Source: JAYFNU01 sp964460755 (GTDB lineage: Bacteria; Bacillota; Clostridia; Oscillospirales; Ruminococcaceae). Taken from it: DNA of 27,301 nucleotides. Where the stretch lies: positions 1-27,301 of the forward strand of contig CAYWQL010000021.1 of NCBI GenBank assembly GCA_964460755.1. Reading direction: 5' to 3'. The notes beneath the pieces are model-generated. The model was not told the origin of the DNA. It saw only the letters and a list, made by a program, of their open reading frames with translations, and made no database searches. The translations under genes and the position numbers were made by a program. Below are positions 8,287-16,754 of the stretch, piece after piece (the first letter of the stretch is position 1; the number at the start of each line of letters is the position of its first letter).

Positions 8287-8315
8287 AAAAACGCCCCGGA
8301 AGGGGCGTTTTTTTG
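8287..8315. terminator. bidirectional terminator between ATPase and flavoenzyme genes
   Basis: A 7-bp G+C-rich stem ACGCCCC/GGGGCGT with a GGAA loop (8291-8308) is flanked by A-run and T-run, so it can serve both convergent genes. Confidence 0.88.
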
Positions 8316-8325
8316 TTTTATTGCT

Positions 8326-10053
8326 TTATTTTTTTATCTTCTCGTTTGGCTTCAAATCAAGTCCAAGGGTTCCTCCCGGGTTCATAATATAGTCCTTGTC
8401 GAAATGCTCCTTTAGCGCGCGATAAACCGAATATTCCGTCTCGCCTATCGAGTATTCGAGCCACGGGGCGAACATCTTGCCTATTCCGTGGTGGTGACTC
8501 ATTGAAGCGCCCGACTTCTGTATCGCGTCAAGAATGCCAGCGTGATAGGCTCTGTATTCCTCCGGCTCGCTCATACGCGCGATGAAAATCCAATATAGGT
8601 TCGCCCCCTGAGGATAAACGTGGGACATATGCGTCATACATATCGTGTCGGGGCGACTCTTGCAATAGGCTCTTACCGAGGCGTGTACGTCGCTCATATT
8701 GCTCCAGTTGACGGTACACTCCATCGTGTCGGTGACAAGCCCGAAATCCTGAATTGTGTCGCGAAGATATGGGTCGTTAAACCGCCCTTTTTCCCAGCTT
8801 TTCGTGACGTAACCCGTAAGCGACATTCCGCCGTACTGTCGCGCAATGCGCCGAACGTTTTTCGCGACGTTCGCGGAAAATCCCGCCTCTCCGTTCGTAA
8901 AGCCAAGAAAGAGGCACATCTCCATATCCTTAAACCCGCGAAGCTTAAACAGCTTCATAAGCGGCGTGTCGTCGATGTTATAAAGCCGAAGCATTACGCT
9001 CGTTTCCTCGGGGTCGGAAAGACGGAATACCGACGGGTGACCCGCCTCGCACTGCATAATTTCCCTCGCCGCCGTCTGCGCGGTCTGCCAATCCTTGAAC
9101 ATATACGAAAAGCGTTTTATTGTACCCGGCATATAGCGGAAAATTTTCAGCGTGACATGGGTAAGCACGCCGAAGGTTCCCTCGCTCCCCATCATAATTT
9201 GGTTAAGGTCGGGACCCGTTGCCTTTCGCGGATAGGAATCGGTTTTAATGTTGCCTATGGGCGTTGCGTATTCCTGCGAAAGAACAATGTCGGAAATACA
9301 GCCGTAGTAGGTCGAGTTCTGCCCCGCTCCGCGGGTTACTACCCAACCGCCGACCGACGAAAACTCAAAGCTTTGCGGAAAATGTCCGCAGGTATATGCG
9401 CGTTTTGCGCCGAAATTTTTCACGGCGTTGTTTAGGGTTTCCTCCAGCTTCGGCCCGCTCATACCCGCTTGAACCGTTATTGTTTGGTCGACCTCGTTAA
9501 AGCTGACGACCTTGTTGAAGCGAAGCCGCATATCGAGCGAAATTCCGCCCTTCATACACTCGACCCCGCGCGTAACCGACGAGCCGCCGCCATAAACATA
9601 GACGGGGATTTTCTTCTTGGTGCAGTAGGCGACGATTTGTTCAATCTGTTCCTTCGATTCGGGATAGATAACCGCGTCGGGAAGATTTTCGGCAATTTTG
9701 CGCCGCGTTCTCATAATGTCGTACATTGTCTTTCCGTAGGCGACCGAAAGACGTGAATAATCGTCGGTTCGAACAAAATCATCGCCGACAATTTTTCTGA
9801 ATTCCGCGACGTCGGCGTCGGAAACCACCTTTCTCGGTACGTCGAATTTCACCTCGTCGAGCCCGAGGTTTTCGCTATAATCGCGAAAATCGTCGTCGGT
9901 GACGTGAAAGGTTTCCTTCATCATTTTATAGAGGGTTTCCTTTGGCGCCTTAATTTGGCGCGGCTCGCCCCATTTAAAAATCGAGCGATAGGACTTTTTT
10001 GAAAAATCCTCGTCGAACCATTTTGGCTCAAAGCCCTTATATTTGTGTGCCAT
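8326..10053 (-). CDS. alkyl-DHAP-synthase-like FAD enzyme
   Basis: A 575-residue protein of the vanillyl-alcohol-oxidase FAD family. Seen: the PP-loop VYVYGGGSSVTRG (151-163), SSVGGWVVTRGAGQNST in the second FAD segment, GSEGTFGVLT (289-298), a C-terminal SHHHGIGK with three histidines at 520-522, and a Tyr in NLYWIF (Y487). The triple His and the Tyr match catalytic positions known for alkyldihydroxyacetonephosphate synthase, which swaps the acyl chain of acyl-DHAP for a fatty alcohol in ether-lipid synthesis. Glycolate- or lactate-oxidase relatives lack the SHHH motif. It is the last gene of a five-gene operon, one base after the FGGY kinase stop (TAA-A-ATG), with AAGGAG before the ATG. Association with a kinase and GlpA-like enzymes suggests a phosphorylated C3 substrate; whether it really makes ether lipids is not shown. 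Confidence 0.82.
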   Translation of the reverse strand: MAHKYKGFEPKWFDEDFSKKSYRSIFKWGEPRQIKAPKETLYKMMKETFHVTDDDFRDYSENLGLDEVKFDVPRKVVSDADVAEFRKIVGDDFVRTDDYSRLSVAYGKTMYDIMRTRRKIAENLPDAVIYPESKEQIEQIVAYCTKKKIPVYVYGGGSSVTRGVECMKGGISLDMRLRFNKVVSFNEVDQTITVQAGMSGPKLEETLNNAVKNFGAKRAYTCGHFPQSFEFSSVGGWVVTRGAGQNSTYYGCISDIVLSQEYATPIGNIKTDSYPRKATGPDLNQIMMGSEGTFGVLTHVTLKIFRYMPGTIKRFSYMFKDWQTAQTAAREIMQCEAGHPSVFRLSDPEETSVMLRLYNIDDTPLMKLFKLRGFKDMEMCLFLGFTNGEAGFSANVAKNVRRIARQYGGMSLTGYVTKSWEKGRFNDPYLRDTIQDFGLVTDTMECTVNWSNMSDVHASVRAYCKSRPDTICMTHMSHVYPQGANLYWIFIARMSEPEEYRAYHAGILDAIQKSGASMSHHHGIGKMFAPWLEYSIGETEYSVYRALKEHFDKDYIMNPGGTLGLDLKPNEKIKK

Positions 10054-10054
10054 T

Positions 10055-11611
10055 TTATTCTCCTTTTTTGTTGCTCATGTGAGAGGTTATCTTGTAAAGG
10101 GGTAAAAGCTTGTCAAATATCTTAGTAAAGACATTTTCGTATATTTCTCTGTAAATCTTGTGCTGCTCCATATCGGGCGTGAAGCGGTCGCGCTCGTGAA
10201 CCATAGACTCTATCGCCTCGTTGTAATCCTTAAAGTATCCCAGAGCGCGAAACGCCACCATCGCGCTTCCTATTCCGCACGCCTCGTGGGTCTGGGTTCT
10301 TACAACGGGTATGCCGAACATATCGGCGGTTATCTGGCATATCTCGGCGCTTCGGGAGCCTCCGCCGCCAAGATAAAGCTCCTTGACAGTAGTGTTTGCC
10401 CTTTTTTCGAGATTCTTCAGCCCCTCGTAAAGGCTGAAGTTGATTCCTTCAATTATAGCGCGATATAAATGTATTCTCGTATGTACATCGGAAAAGCCGA
10501 TAATCGCGCCGCGAGCGTTCGGCATAGACACGCCGGGGGTAAAGTAGGGCTGCATAACAAGTCCGTCGCACCCCGCGGGTATTTCCTTCAAGCGCTTATC
10601 GAGAAGACTTTCCGCCGAAACGCCAAGCTTTGCCGCCTGCTTAACCTCTTTTTCCGCAAACTCACGCTTGAACCACGAAACAAGCCAATAGCCCCTATAC
10701 ACCTGTATTTCGGGATTAAAGTATCCGTCGACGACAGCGGCGTACGCCGGAAGAAAGGGCAGCGGCTCGACGTACTTTTTTGTCGTGAGCTGAACGGTTG
10801 CCGCAGTGCCGAAGCTTATTGCCGCCTTAGTTTCGTCCAGCACCGAAAGCCCCAGCGTTTCACAGCCCTTGTCCGAGCCGGTCGCGATAAGAGGCGTTCC
10901 CGCTTTCAAGCCCGTAGCCTTCGCGGCTTCTTTAGTTATTGTTCCAAGCTCGCTCTCGGGTTTTACGAGGGTGTAAAGCTTGTCGTCCTCCATTTCGAAT
11001 ATATCACGCGAAAGGTCGCTCTTTTTCATCCAGCTGCGATTTTTATTGTCGAAGGGAATATGTCCGATTGTTCCCGCATTAGAGTCGGCAATATTTCCGC
11101 AAAGCTTGAAATTCAAGTAGCAGGACAAAAAAACGAAATGCTTTGTCTTTGCCCAGATTTCGGGCTCGTTTTCGATTATCCAGTTGCACGCCGACGTCTT
11201 TCGCTGAAGCTCCACGGTATCCGTCATATTAACCGCTTTAAACAGCGCCATCTTAACTCCCGAAATCTTTTTCGAGCAATTAGCCTTTCTCTTGTCAAGC
11301 CAGACAATTACATCGCGAAGAGGGTTTCCGTTCTCGTCAATACATAAAGTTGTGTCGCGTATCGTCGTGACCGTCACCGCGACAATGTCCCTCCAGCGCG
11401 TTCCGGCTTTTTCCTTAAGCTCGTTTGAGCACCAGCAAATGGTCTGCCAGTAGAAATCGGCGTTCTGCTCCGCCCAATCGGGATTTTTCGAATAATAGGG
11501 CTTATCATATGTCTTTTGTGCCTTAAAAACAATGTTTCCCTCACGGTCAACCATAACCGCGCGCGCGCTCTGCGTTCCGACGTCAAAGGTCAATACCAAC
11601 GGTTTTTCCAT
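10055..11611 (-). CDS. FGGY-family carbohydrate/polyol kinase
   Basis: A 518-residue two-domain kinase that phosphorylates a sugar or polyol with ATP in the cytoplasm. Seen: the N-terminal phosphate loop LTFDVGTQSARAVMVD (residues 7-22), a substrate-domain segment, TGSDKGCETLG, the ATP-side SFGTAATVQLT, and the C-terminal adenosine motif YLGGGGSRSAEICQITADMF followed by THEACGIGSAM. The family includes glycerol kinase, xylulokinase and others; specificity cannot be read with confidence. The GlpA-like genes upstream favour glycerol or a related polyol. It is 25 nt after the DUF1667 stop and one base before the alkyl-DHAP-synthase-like gene. Confidence 0.88.
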   Translation of the reverse strand: MEKPLVLTFDVGTQSARAVMVDREGNIVFKAQKTYDKPYYSKNPDWAEQNADFYWQTICWCSNELKEKAGTRWRDIVAVTVTTIRDTTLCIDENGNPLRDVIVWLDKRKANCSKKISGVKMALFKAVNMTDTVELQRKTSACNWIIENEPEIWAKTKHFVFLSCYLNFKLCGNIADSNAGTIGHIPFDNKNRSWMKKSDLSRDIFEMEDDKLYTLVKPESELGTITKEAAKATGLKAGTPLIATGSDKGCETLGLSVLDETKAAISFGTAATVQLTTKKYVEPLPFLPAYAAVVDGYFNPEIQVYRGYWLVSWFKREFAEKEVKQAAKLGVSAESLLDKRLKEIPAGCDGLVMQPYFTPGVSMPNARGAIIGFSDVHTRIHLYRAIIEGINFSLYEGLKNLEKRANTTVKELYLGGGGSRSAEICQITADMFGIPVVRTQTHEACGIGSAMVAFRALGYFKDYNEAIESMVHERDRFTPDMEQHKIYREIYENVFTKIFDKLLPLYKITSHMSNKKGE

Positions 11612-11636
11612 AATACATCCACCCCATAAATTATTT

Positions 11637-11990
11637 TTATTCTATATCGTCTGTCGCAACAAGGTCTACTCCGCTAATTATAAAATCCTTTTTCACTGTT
11701 TCGCCGCACTTCATTCTTTTTTTTACAACGATTTTGTTTATGCTCTGCATCGCGGTGAAGATTTTTTCTTTGGGTATTTCGCCGCTCGTTCTCACGGGAA
11801 GAACGGGACGGTCGGAAAAAACGGTTTTCACCGTCGACGTAAGGCTTCTTACGGGCGCGGTTAATTCCGCCTTTGCGTACGCCTCTCCCTTTGGGCAGGT
11901 GTTGCCGCTGACCGTAATTTCGTCACCGCTTTCGGTCGCGACGAGCGAGCAACCGTTCGGGCAGACGATGCAGGTAAATTCTTTCGTCAT
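11637..11990 (-). CDS. DUF1667 cysteine-rich protein
   Basis: A 117-residue protein with CIVCPNGC near the N-terminus and NTCPKGEAYA at about residue 30, giving four cysteines placed to bind an iron-sulfur cluster or zinc, then the conserved APVRSLTSTVKT. This layout is that of DUF1667, which is found beside GlpA/GlpB-like oxidoreductases. Its biochemical role is not established here; an electron-transfer or assembly subunit of the adjacent flavoproteins is a reasonable inference. An ATG at 12005 is possible, but GGAGGG lies 7 nt before the ATG at 11990, which overlaps the upstream stop as ATGA. Confidence 0.85.
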   Translation of the reverse strand: MTKEFTCIVCPNGCSLVATESGDEITVSGNTCPKGEAYAKAELTAPVRSLTSTVKTVFSDRPVLPVRTSGEIPKEKIFTAMQSINKIVVKKRMKCGETVKKDFIISGVDLVATDDIE

Positions 11991-13237
11991 TTCTTTGCCC
12001 TCCATATCTCCGCTTTAATAACATCACCCTTTTTGACACCGCTTAAATCGACGACTATTCGCTCCATTTCAGGCGGGCGAAGGTGACGGTACTTTTTATG
12101 GAAGACCTCTTTTCCGTTTGACGTCAAAACAACCTCGGCGTTTTCGAGCACCTCGCGGCTGCGGAAAAAAACGACCGTTTTGTCTCGCTTCGCGTTGACG
12201 TCAAGCTTTGACGGAACAAGATAAAGAAAATTCTCGTCAGTCGCAAGGTCGATTAGCTCCCTTTTCTTTTCCTCGTAATGTGCCGCCGCAAGCCCTGCAC
12301 TCTCGCCGCTTTCGCTGACGTAATCGACAAGGTCATTGACGTGAAGCGCGTTTCCGCAGACGTACGCGGCGTCAACCATTGTCATATAATTCTGGTCGCA
12401 AAACGCTCCCTTTGTCCTTTTGTCAAGCGGTATCGAAAGGCTTTCGGCAAGCTCGTTTTCGGGAATTAATCCAACCGAAAGGATAAGCGCGTCGCATTCG
12501 ATTGTCTGCTCGGTTCCCGCTATGGGTTTCATCTTTTCGTCGACCTCGCTTATTGTTACCGCTTCCAAACGGTCGTCGCCGAAAACCCTCGTTACGGTGT
12601 GAGAGGTATAAAGCGGTATATCGAAATCGTTAAGGCATTGAGCAATATTCCGTGAAAGTCCGCTTGGTGTCGGCTTCGCTTCATATACCCCCACGACCTT
12701 AGCGCCCTCAAGAGTAAACCGCCGCGCCATAATAAGTCCGATATCGCCCGAGCCTAAAATTACGCACCTTTTCGTCGGCATTTCGCCGAGAATATTTATA
12801 TAATACTGCGCCGTACCCGCCGTAAATATGCCCGCGGGGCGGGTGCCCATTATACTGACCTGCCGCGCCGTTCTCTCGCGGCAGCCCGTTGAAAGCACAA
12901 GCGCCTTGGACGTAACCGTTCGCATACCCGAACGGGTCACAAGGGTTAGATAAAACGCGCCGTCCTTCTTTTCTATTCGTGTAACGAAGGTTAGCAGCGA
13001 CCTTTCAACCGACGAGCATTCAACCTCGCGCACAAATCGCGCCGCATATTCGCAGCCGCTCAGCTTTTCGCCGAAGCGGATAAGTCCAAAGCCATCGTGA
13101 ATACATTGTTTAAGTATGCCGCCCATTCGCGCCTCGCGCTCAATCAGAAGCACCTTCTTTTTTTCCTTGTCCGCCGAAAGCGCGGCGGCAAGTCCCGCAG
13201 GTCCCGCTCCGATAATCGCAACGTCATAATCGGTCAT
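11987..13237 (-). CDS. FAD/NAD(P)-dependent oxidoreductase, partner of the GlpA-like dehydrogenase
   Basis: A 416-residue flavoprotein of the pyridine-nucleotide-disulfide oxidoreductase type. Seen: the FAD dinucleotide fold DVAIIGAGPAGLAAAL at the N-terminus, EREARMGGILKQC, a second nucleotide fold RCVILGSGDIGLIMARRF with VVGVYEAKP, and the FAD-binding DAAYVCGNALHVNDLVDYVSE region. It resembles proteins encoded between glpA-like and DUF1667 genes, likely shuttling electrons between the dehydrogenase and NAD(P) or an iron-sulfur partner. AGGGGG precedes the ATG at 13237. That ATG lies one base after the GlpA-like stop, and the gene overlaps DUF1667 by four bases, so coupled translation is likely. 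Confidence 0.88.
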   Translation of the reverse strand: MTDYDVAIIGAGPAGLAAALSADKEKKKVLLIEREARMGGILKQCIHDGFGLIRFGEKLSGCEYAARFVREVECSSVERSLLTFVTRIEKKDGAFYLTLVTRSGMRTVTSKALVLSTGCRERTARQVSIMGTRPAGIFTAGTAQYYINILGEMPTKRCVILGSGDIGLIMARRFTLEGAKVVGVYEAKPTPSGLSRNIAQCLNDFDIPLYTSHTVTRVFGDDRLEAVTISEVDEKMKPIAGTEQTIECDALILSVGLIPENELAESLSIPLDKRTKGAFCDQNYMTMVDAAYVCGNALHVNDLVDYVSESGESAGLAAAHYEEKKRELIDLATDENFLYLVPSKLDVNAKRDKTVVFFRSREVLENAEVVLTSNGKEVFHKKYRHLRPPEMERIVVDLSGVKKGDVIKAEIWRAKK

Positions 13238-13238
13238 T

Positions 13239-14948
13239 TTATTTTGCCCCCTTGCTTTCGCCAAAAAGGATAACGCTTTTTTCGTTCGCTTTCTTCACTT
13301 CGCAAAGCGGCTCTCCCTTTTCCTCGGCAATTATCCTCGTCACAAGCGGTCCGCAAAAGCCGCCCTGACACCGTCCCATTCCCGGACGAACCCGACGCTT
13401 TACCCCGTCGACCGTGTCGCAGGGTACGCTTCGGTGAAGCGCGGCGACTATCTCGCCCTTGCTTATCTCCTCACAGCGGCAGACAATTTCGCCAAAATCG
13501 GGGTTTTCGATTATAAGTCGCTCCCTTACCTTGTCGGGAAGCGAAGCAAGACGGGGTATTCCCTCTCGCTTGCTATTATACTCTTTGTTGATATTTATGG
13601 TTTTTATTCCGTTTAGTATATCGACGCAAAGCTTTTCAATATCCAGCGCAATCGCGGGCGCGGCGGTAAGTCCGGGCGACTGTATACCCGCGGCGTGGAC
13701 AATATTGCTTGTCCTGCGCCCCTTTTCAACTATAAAATCCTCTTCAAAGGTGGCGGCTCTCGTGCCGGAAAAATACGTTATTATGTCGCTTTGCGAAAGC
13801 GCAGGCGCTACGCCCTTTTGCTTATTAAATACACCCGCTATGCTTTCTATATCGGCACAAACGTCCTCTTTCAAATAGGTTTCAATCGCATTCGGCCCGA
13901 CCAAAACGTTTCCGTCGACCGTGCTGACTACTCCGCCGCCCTTGGTGTGCGCCTTTTTGCTTTGGGTTCCGATGCGGGAATAGAAGGTGTTGACAAGAAA
14001 TTTTGCTTTTTTGTCAAGAATGGAGTTGGTTCCTTTTCTCGGATGTATGGAAAAAAAGCGGTCTTCCGCCATTTTAGCTATCTCTTCCGAAAAGACCCCC
14101 GCGGCGTTGACGATGACAGAAGGATAGACCCTTCCCCTGTTGGTTTCGACCGAAATTATTTTTCCGTCGACGACCTCCATAGAAAGCGCCGCCGTATTTA
14201 AGAAAAGCCGAGCGCCGTTGTCGACCGCGTTTTCGGCGTAGGCGATAGTCATATTGTATGGGCAGACTATTCCTCCCGTCGGAAAATAGATGCCGCAGTT
14301 CATTTCCTTCGATACGTTCGGCTCAATTTCAAAAAGCTTTTTCCTGTTCAAAACCTTCGTCCTGCCAAGCCCCATAAGCCGCCAATAGGGCTGAATTAGA
14401 TACAAAAGCAAAATCGAGGCTTTATCCTTAAACATAAGTGTCTGACCCGTTCGCTTGAACTCGAAATCAAGCTCCTTTGAAAGGTCGTCGAACATACGGT
14501 TTCCGCGAAGGTTATATTTTTGCTTAAGCGTGCCCTTAACAAGGTCGACGCCGGGGTGAACGCAGCCGTCGTTTCGTCCTGACGCGCCGAGCGCGACGTC
14601 GTATCCCTTTTCGATAAGCATAACGTCGATATCCCATTTTGTAAGCTCACGCGCTATCGCCGAACCGACGACTCCGCCGCCAATAACTAATACATCGGGT
14701 CTTTCGCCGTCAATCGCACTGTCCTTTAAGGTCGGCAGCTTCATTTGCGGTATTTCGCCGCCCGTGAATTTAACGTCGTTTATAACGTGGAAACCGCTTT
14801 TACGGTCTGCCGCAAGAAGCCCCGCCCGCACAATATCCGACCAGTTGTCGCTTTCGCCCGTAAGGACTATGCCAATCCCGTCGAAGCTGACGTCGAATTG
14901 GGACAGCCCGTTTTTACTTAGTTTTTGCCTTATTTTATCTATATTCAT
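13239..14948 (-). CDS. GlpA-like FAD glycerol-3-phosphate dehydrogenase with BFD [2Fe-2S] domain
   Basis: A 569-residue flavoprotein. Order seen: residues 1-65 read as a BON-like segment (a DG turn, LTGES, alternating strands and one helix); then a DAO-type FAD fold (DVLVIGGGVVGSAIARELTKW, GASGRNDGCVHPG); a C-terminal FAD contact (AAGIQSPGLTAAPAIA); and a BFD-like [2Fe-2S] domain with CRC and GRCQGGFC cysteines. The DAO plus BFD arrangement is that of anaerobic GlpA, which oxidises sn-glycerol-3-phosphate to DHAP. No GlpC-type membrane anchor is in the window. GGAG 10 nt upstream and family-like sequence favour the ATG at 14948 over in-frame starts up to 15050. It is the first gene of the operon. 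Confidence 0.86.
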   Translation of the reverse strand: MNIDKIRQKLSKNGLSQFDVSFDGIGIVLTGESDNWSDIVRAGLLAADRKSGFHVINDVKFTGGEIPQMKLPTLKDSAIDGERPDVLVIGGGVVGSAIARELTKWDIDVMLIEKGYDVALGASGRNDGCVHPGVDLVKGTLKQKYNLRGNRMFDDLSKELDFEFKRTGQTLMFKDKASILLLYLIQPYWRLMGLGRTKVLNRKKLFEIEPNVSKEMNCGIYFPTGGIVCPYNMTIAYAENAVDNGARLFLNTAALSMEVVDGKIISVETNRGRVYPSVIVNAAGVFSEEIAKMAEDRFFSIHPRKGTNSILDKKAKFLVNTFYSRIGTQSKKAHTKGGGVVSTVDGNVLVGPNAIETYLKEDVCADIESIAGVFNKQKGVAPALSQSDIITYFSGTRAATFEEDFIVEKGRRTSNIVHAAGIQSPGLTAAPAIALDIEKLCVDILNGIKTININKEYNSKREGIPRLASLPDKVRERLIIENPDFGEIVCRCEEISKGEIVAALHRSVPCDTVDGVKRRVRPGMGRCQGGFCGPLVTRIIAEEKGEPLCEVKKANEKSVILFGESKGAK

Positions 14949-14997
14949 AAAAATCAGCTCCGTTATATCGGTTATCATAGTTATTTTGCCTATAAAC

Positions 14998-15026
14998 AAT
15001 ATACCACTTTTCCGCTTATTTGGGAA
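14998..15026 (-). promoter_or_regulatory. candidate promoter of the five-gene glp-like operon
   Basis: On the minus strand TTCCCA (15026-15021), a 17-nt spacer and TATATT (15003-14998), about 50 nt before the ATG at 14948. The -35 matches consensus at 4 of 6. Confidence 0.4.
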
Positions 15027-15070
15027 TAGTCCATTATTATCCGACCACATTAAAACGCAAAAAATATTGT

Positions 15071-15099
15071 TTGACTTATATTTTATTATTCCCTATAAT
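15071..15099 (+). promoter_or_regulatory. strong sigma-A promoter of the DUF937-like gene
   Basis: TTGACT (15071-15076), a 17-nt spacer and a perfect TATAAT (15094-15099), with transcription expected near 15106 and the ATG at 15142. This is one of the best consensus promoters in the window. Confidence 0.8.
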
Positions 15100-15141
15100 T
15101 CAAATATACAATAAACAAATTGATTTTGGAGGGTCCCATTA

Positions 15142-15705
15142 ATGTCAAGCTTATTAGATACGCTTTTAAAACAGGTCATAACAACCGACACCGTCAAGAC
15201 GCTCAGCGGAACAACCGAAGCCAAGCCCGCTCAGGTTGAAACCCTTCTTTCCGAAGCGGTTCCCGTCCTTGTCAGCGCGATGGCGGACAACGCGTCGAAC
15301 AAAAAGGGTGCGGAATCCCTTAACAAGGCTCTCGACTCCCACGCGACCGACCTGTCGTCTGTCGGCGGTCTTCTCTCGCTGCTTACCGATTCGGACAGCT
15401 CGACCGACGGCGCGAAAATCCTTAAGAAAATTCTCGGTGAGGACGAGCCGAAGGTTGAAAAGAAGCTTGCTAAAAAATCCGGTCTTGATACCGAACAGGT
15501 CGTCACTATTCTTTGTGCCGTCGCCCCCATTATTTTAAGCCTTATCGGCAACACAAAGCAGCAGACCAACACCGGCTCCGACGCACTCGGCTCGCTTCTG
15601 ACCACCCTTCTCGGCGGCAGCTCCTCCTCATCCTCTTCAAAAAAAGACGATGGCGACGCGACAGCAGAGCTTCTCGGTTCGGTTTTAGGCTCGCTTCTTA
15701 AATAA
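15142..15705 (+). CDS. DUF937-like helical protein
   Basis: A 187-residue soluble-looking protein without signal peptide. It is built of amphipathic helices with repeated SLL, LLS and LG patterns: SSLLDTLLKQV at the start, LLSLLTD in the middle, ALGSLLTTLLGG and a run of seven serines, then AELLGSVLGSLLK at the end. The central KKLAKKSGLDTEQVVTILCAVAPIIL resembles the DUF937 family (YidB-related), whose role is unknown. GGAGGG is placed 7 nt before the ATG. It has its own consensus promoter and terminator, so it is a strongly expressed single-gene unit. Confidence 0.72.
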   Translation: MSSLLDTLLKQVITTDTVKTLSGTTEAKPAQVETLLSEAVPVLVSAMADNASNKKGAESLNKALDSHATDLSSVGGLLSLLTDSDSSTDGAKILKKILGEDEPKVEKKLAKKSGLDTEQVVTILCAVAPIILSLIGNTKQQTNTGSDALGSLLTTLLGGSSSSSSSKKDDGDATAELLGSVLGSLLK

Positions 15706-15721
15706 ATTATTCGATTATTAG

Positions 15722-15748
15722 AAGGACGGTAATTACCGTCCTTTTTTG
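15722..15748 (+). terminator. terminator of the DUF937-like gene
   Basis: The palindrome AAGGACGGTAA/TTACCGTCCTT (15722-15743) is followed by a T-run to 15747, 17 nt after the stop. Confidence 0.88.
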
Positions 15749-15779
15749 TTTTGCTGACAGTATCGAAAAAGCTCAAGTA

Positions 15780-15808
15780 TTGTCTTAACGCCAAAAAGGT
15801 TGTAAAAT
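15780..15808 (+). promoter_or_regulatory. candidate promoter of the membrane-protein gene
   Basis: TTGTCT (15780-15785), a 17-nt spacer and TAAAAT (15803-15808), about 32 nt before the TTG start at 15840. Confidence 0.5.
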
Positions 15809-15839
15809 ATACGCATATGAACGCGAGGGGGAAACAGCT

Positions 15840-16697
15840 TTGGAAAAAAAGAAAAAGCGAGGGCTTGTTTCGGTTATTGCCGCCGTTGTGACGGTGACGC
15901 TTGCCTTTATTCTCTTTTCCCCGAGCTCCGCGAACGAGAAATTCGAGGCGGCTAACGCTTCTTATATAATTCAAACCGAGCAGGGCGATTTTATTCTCGG
16001 CGACGAGGATAAAAAAGCGGTCGCAAAGAGCCAAAGCGGAATTTCCCGCACGGCAAAATGGCTTATCCGCACCCTCAAAAGCCTTCTTGTCGGCGTCGTG
16101 CTTGCCGCGGCTTCGCTTTTGATAAAAGCGCTTGGCTCACTTATCGGGGCGGCCGTCGGAACCGGTGCGGGTGGCGTCGTCGGCTTTCTTCTTGCGGAAT
16201 TTCTTCCCGTACTGTTTATGGTCGTGCTTGTCTTTTGTTTTCTTTTTAAATTACTCTTTCCCGACTACGACCTCAAAAGCTTTTTAACCTTTAAGAATAT
16301 TGTAATTATGGCCGCAGGCTCTTTTTTCATTTCGCTGTGCAGCCGCGCTTCGCTCACACATATTGAAAACCGCATTCTGGCGTCGGAAATAAACCTTGTT
16401 GTTTCGGTCACGTTTATCGTGCTTATGTGGTATTTGTGCTTCTGCGGCACCCTTAAGTCAGCTCAAGGTCCGGTGAGCCTTCTTAAAACGAAGGGCGCGG
16501 CGGTTATGCTTTTGTGTCTTATCACGCTTACCGCGGCGGTCGGTCTTATTCAAATCGCGCTTGTAAACGCCGGGATTCCGCAGCAGACGATTGGTACATA
16601 TTTCGACTGTGCGTGGTTCTGCTTTGTGCTCGTCAGTCTTGTCGCCTTCATAAGCCGTCATTCCAAAAAGAAATTTATCGAGATTAATAAAAATTAA
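15840..16697 (+). CDS. polytopic membrane protein of unknown function
   Basis: A 285-residue protein with about seven hydrophobic stretches. A first segment (residues 9-26) follows a KKKKR start. A 50-residue polar stretch carries IIQTEQGDFILGDEDKK, probably outside the cell. A Gly-rich double membrane segment follows at about 80-150, then three or four more segments and a basic C-terminus. I do not recognise the family. The start is a TTG: GAGGGGG at 15825-15831 lies 8 nt before it and no in-frame ATG is suitably placed. It sits between the DUF937-like gene and the SprT-like gene, all on the plus strand; a shared pathway cannot be inferred. Confidence 0.68.
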   Translation: MEKKKKRGLVSVIAAVVTVTLAFILFSPSSANEKFEAANASYIIQTEQGDFILGDEDKKAVAKSQSGISRTAKWLIRTLKSLLVGVVLAAASLLIKALGSLIGAAVGTGAGGVVGFLLAEFLPVLFMVVLVFCFLFKLLFPDYDLKSFLTFKNIVIMAAGSFFISLCSRASLTHIENRILASEINLVVSVTFIVLMWYLCFCGTLKSAQGPVSLLKTKGAAVMLLCLITLTAAVGLIQIALVNAGIPQQTIGTYFDCAWFCFVLVSLVAFISRHSKKKFIEINKN

Positions 16698-16754
16698 TCC
16701 CGCCGCGCTTCGCGTATAAAATAACATTTAAGTGCAAAGTGAACACGCAGAATT

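Noticed and set aside
8620..9435. Long plus-strand open frame (271 codons) inside the alkyl-DHAP-synthase-like gene
   Set aside because: It lies entirely antisense to a gene with clear FAD motifs. Its Arg/His/Ala-rich translation matches no family and reflects codon bias of the real gene.
10469..11347. Plus-strand open frame (292 codons) antisense to the FGGY kinase
   Set aside because: The kinase motifs on the minus strand are complete; this frame has no ribosome-binding site and no recognisable domain.
15231..16034. Minus-strand open frame (267 codons) across the DUF937-like gene and its promoter region
   Set aside because: It spans a terminator and two promoters of plus-strand genes, is rich in Arg/Ser as expected of a shadow frame, and has no start signal.
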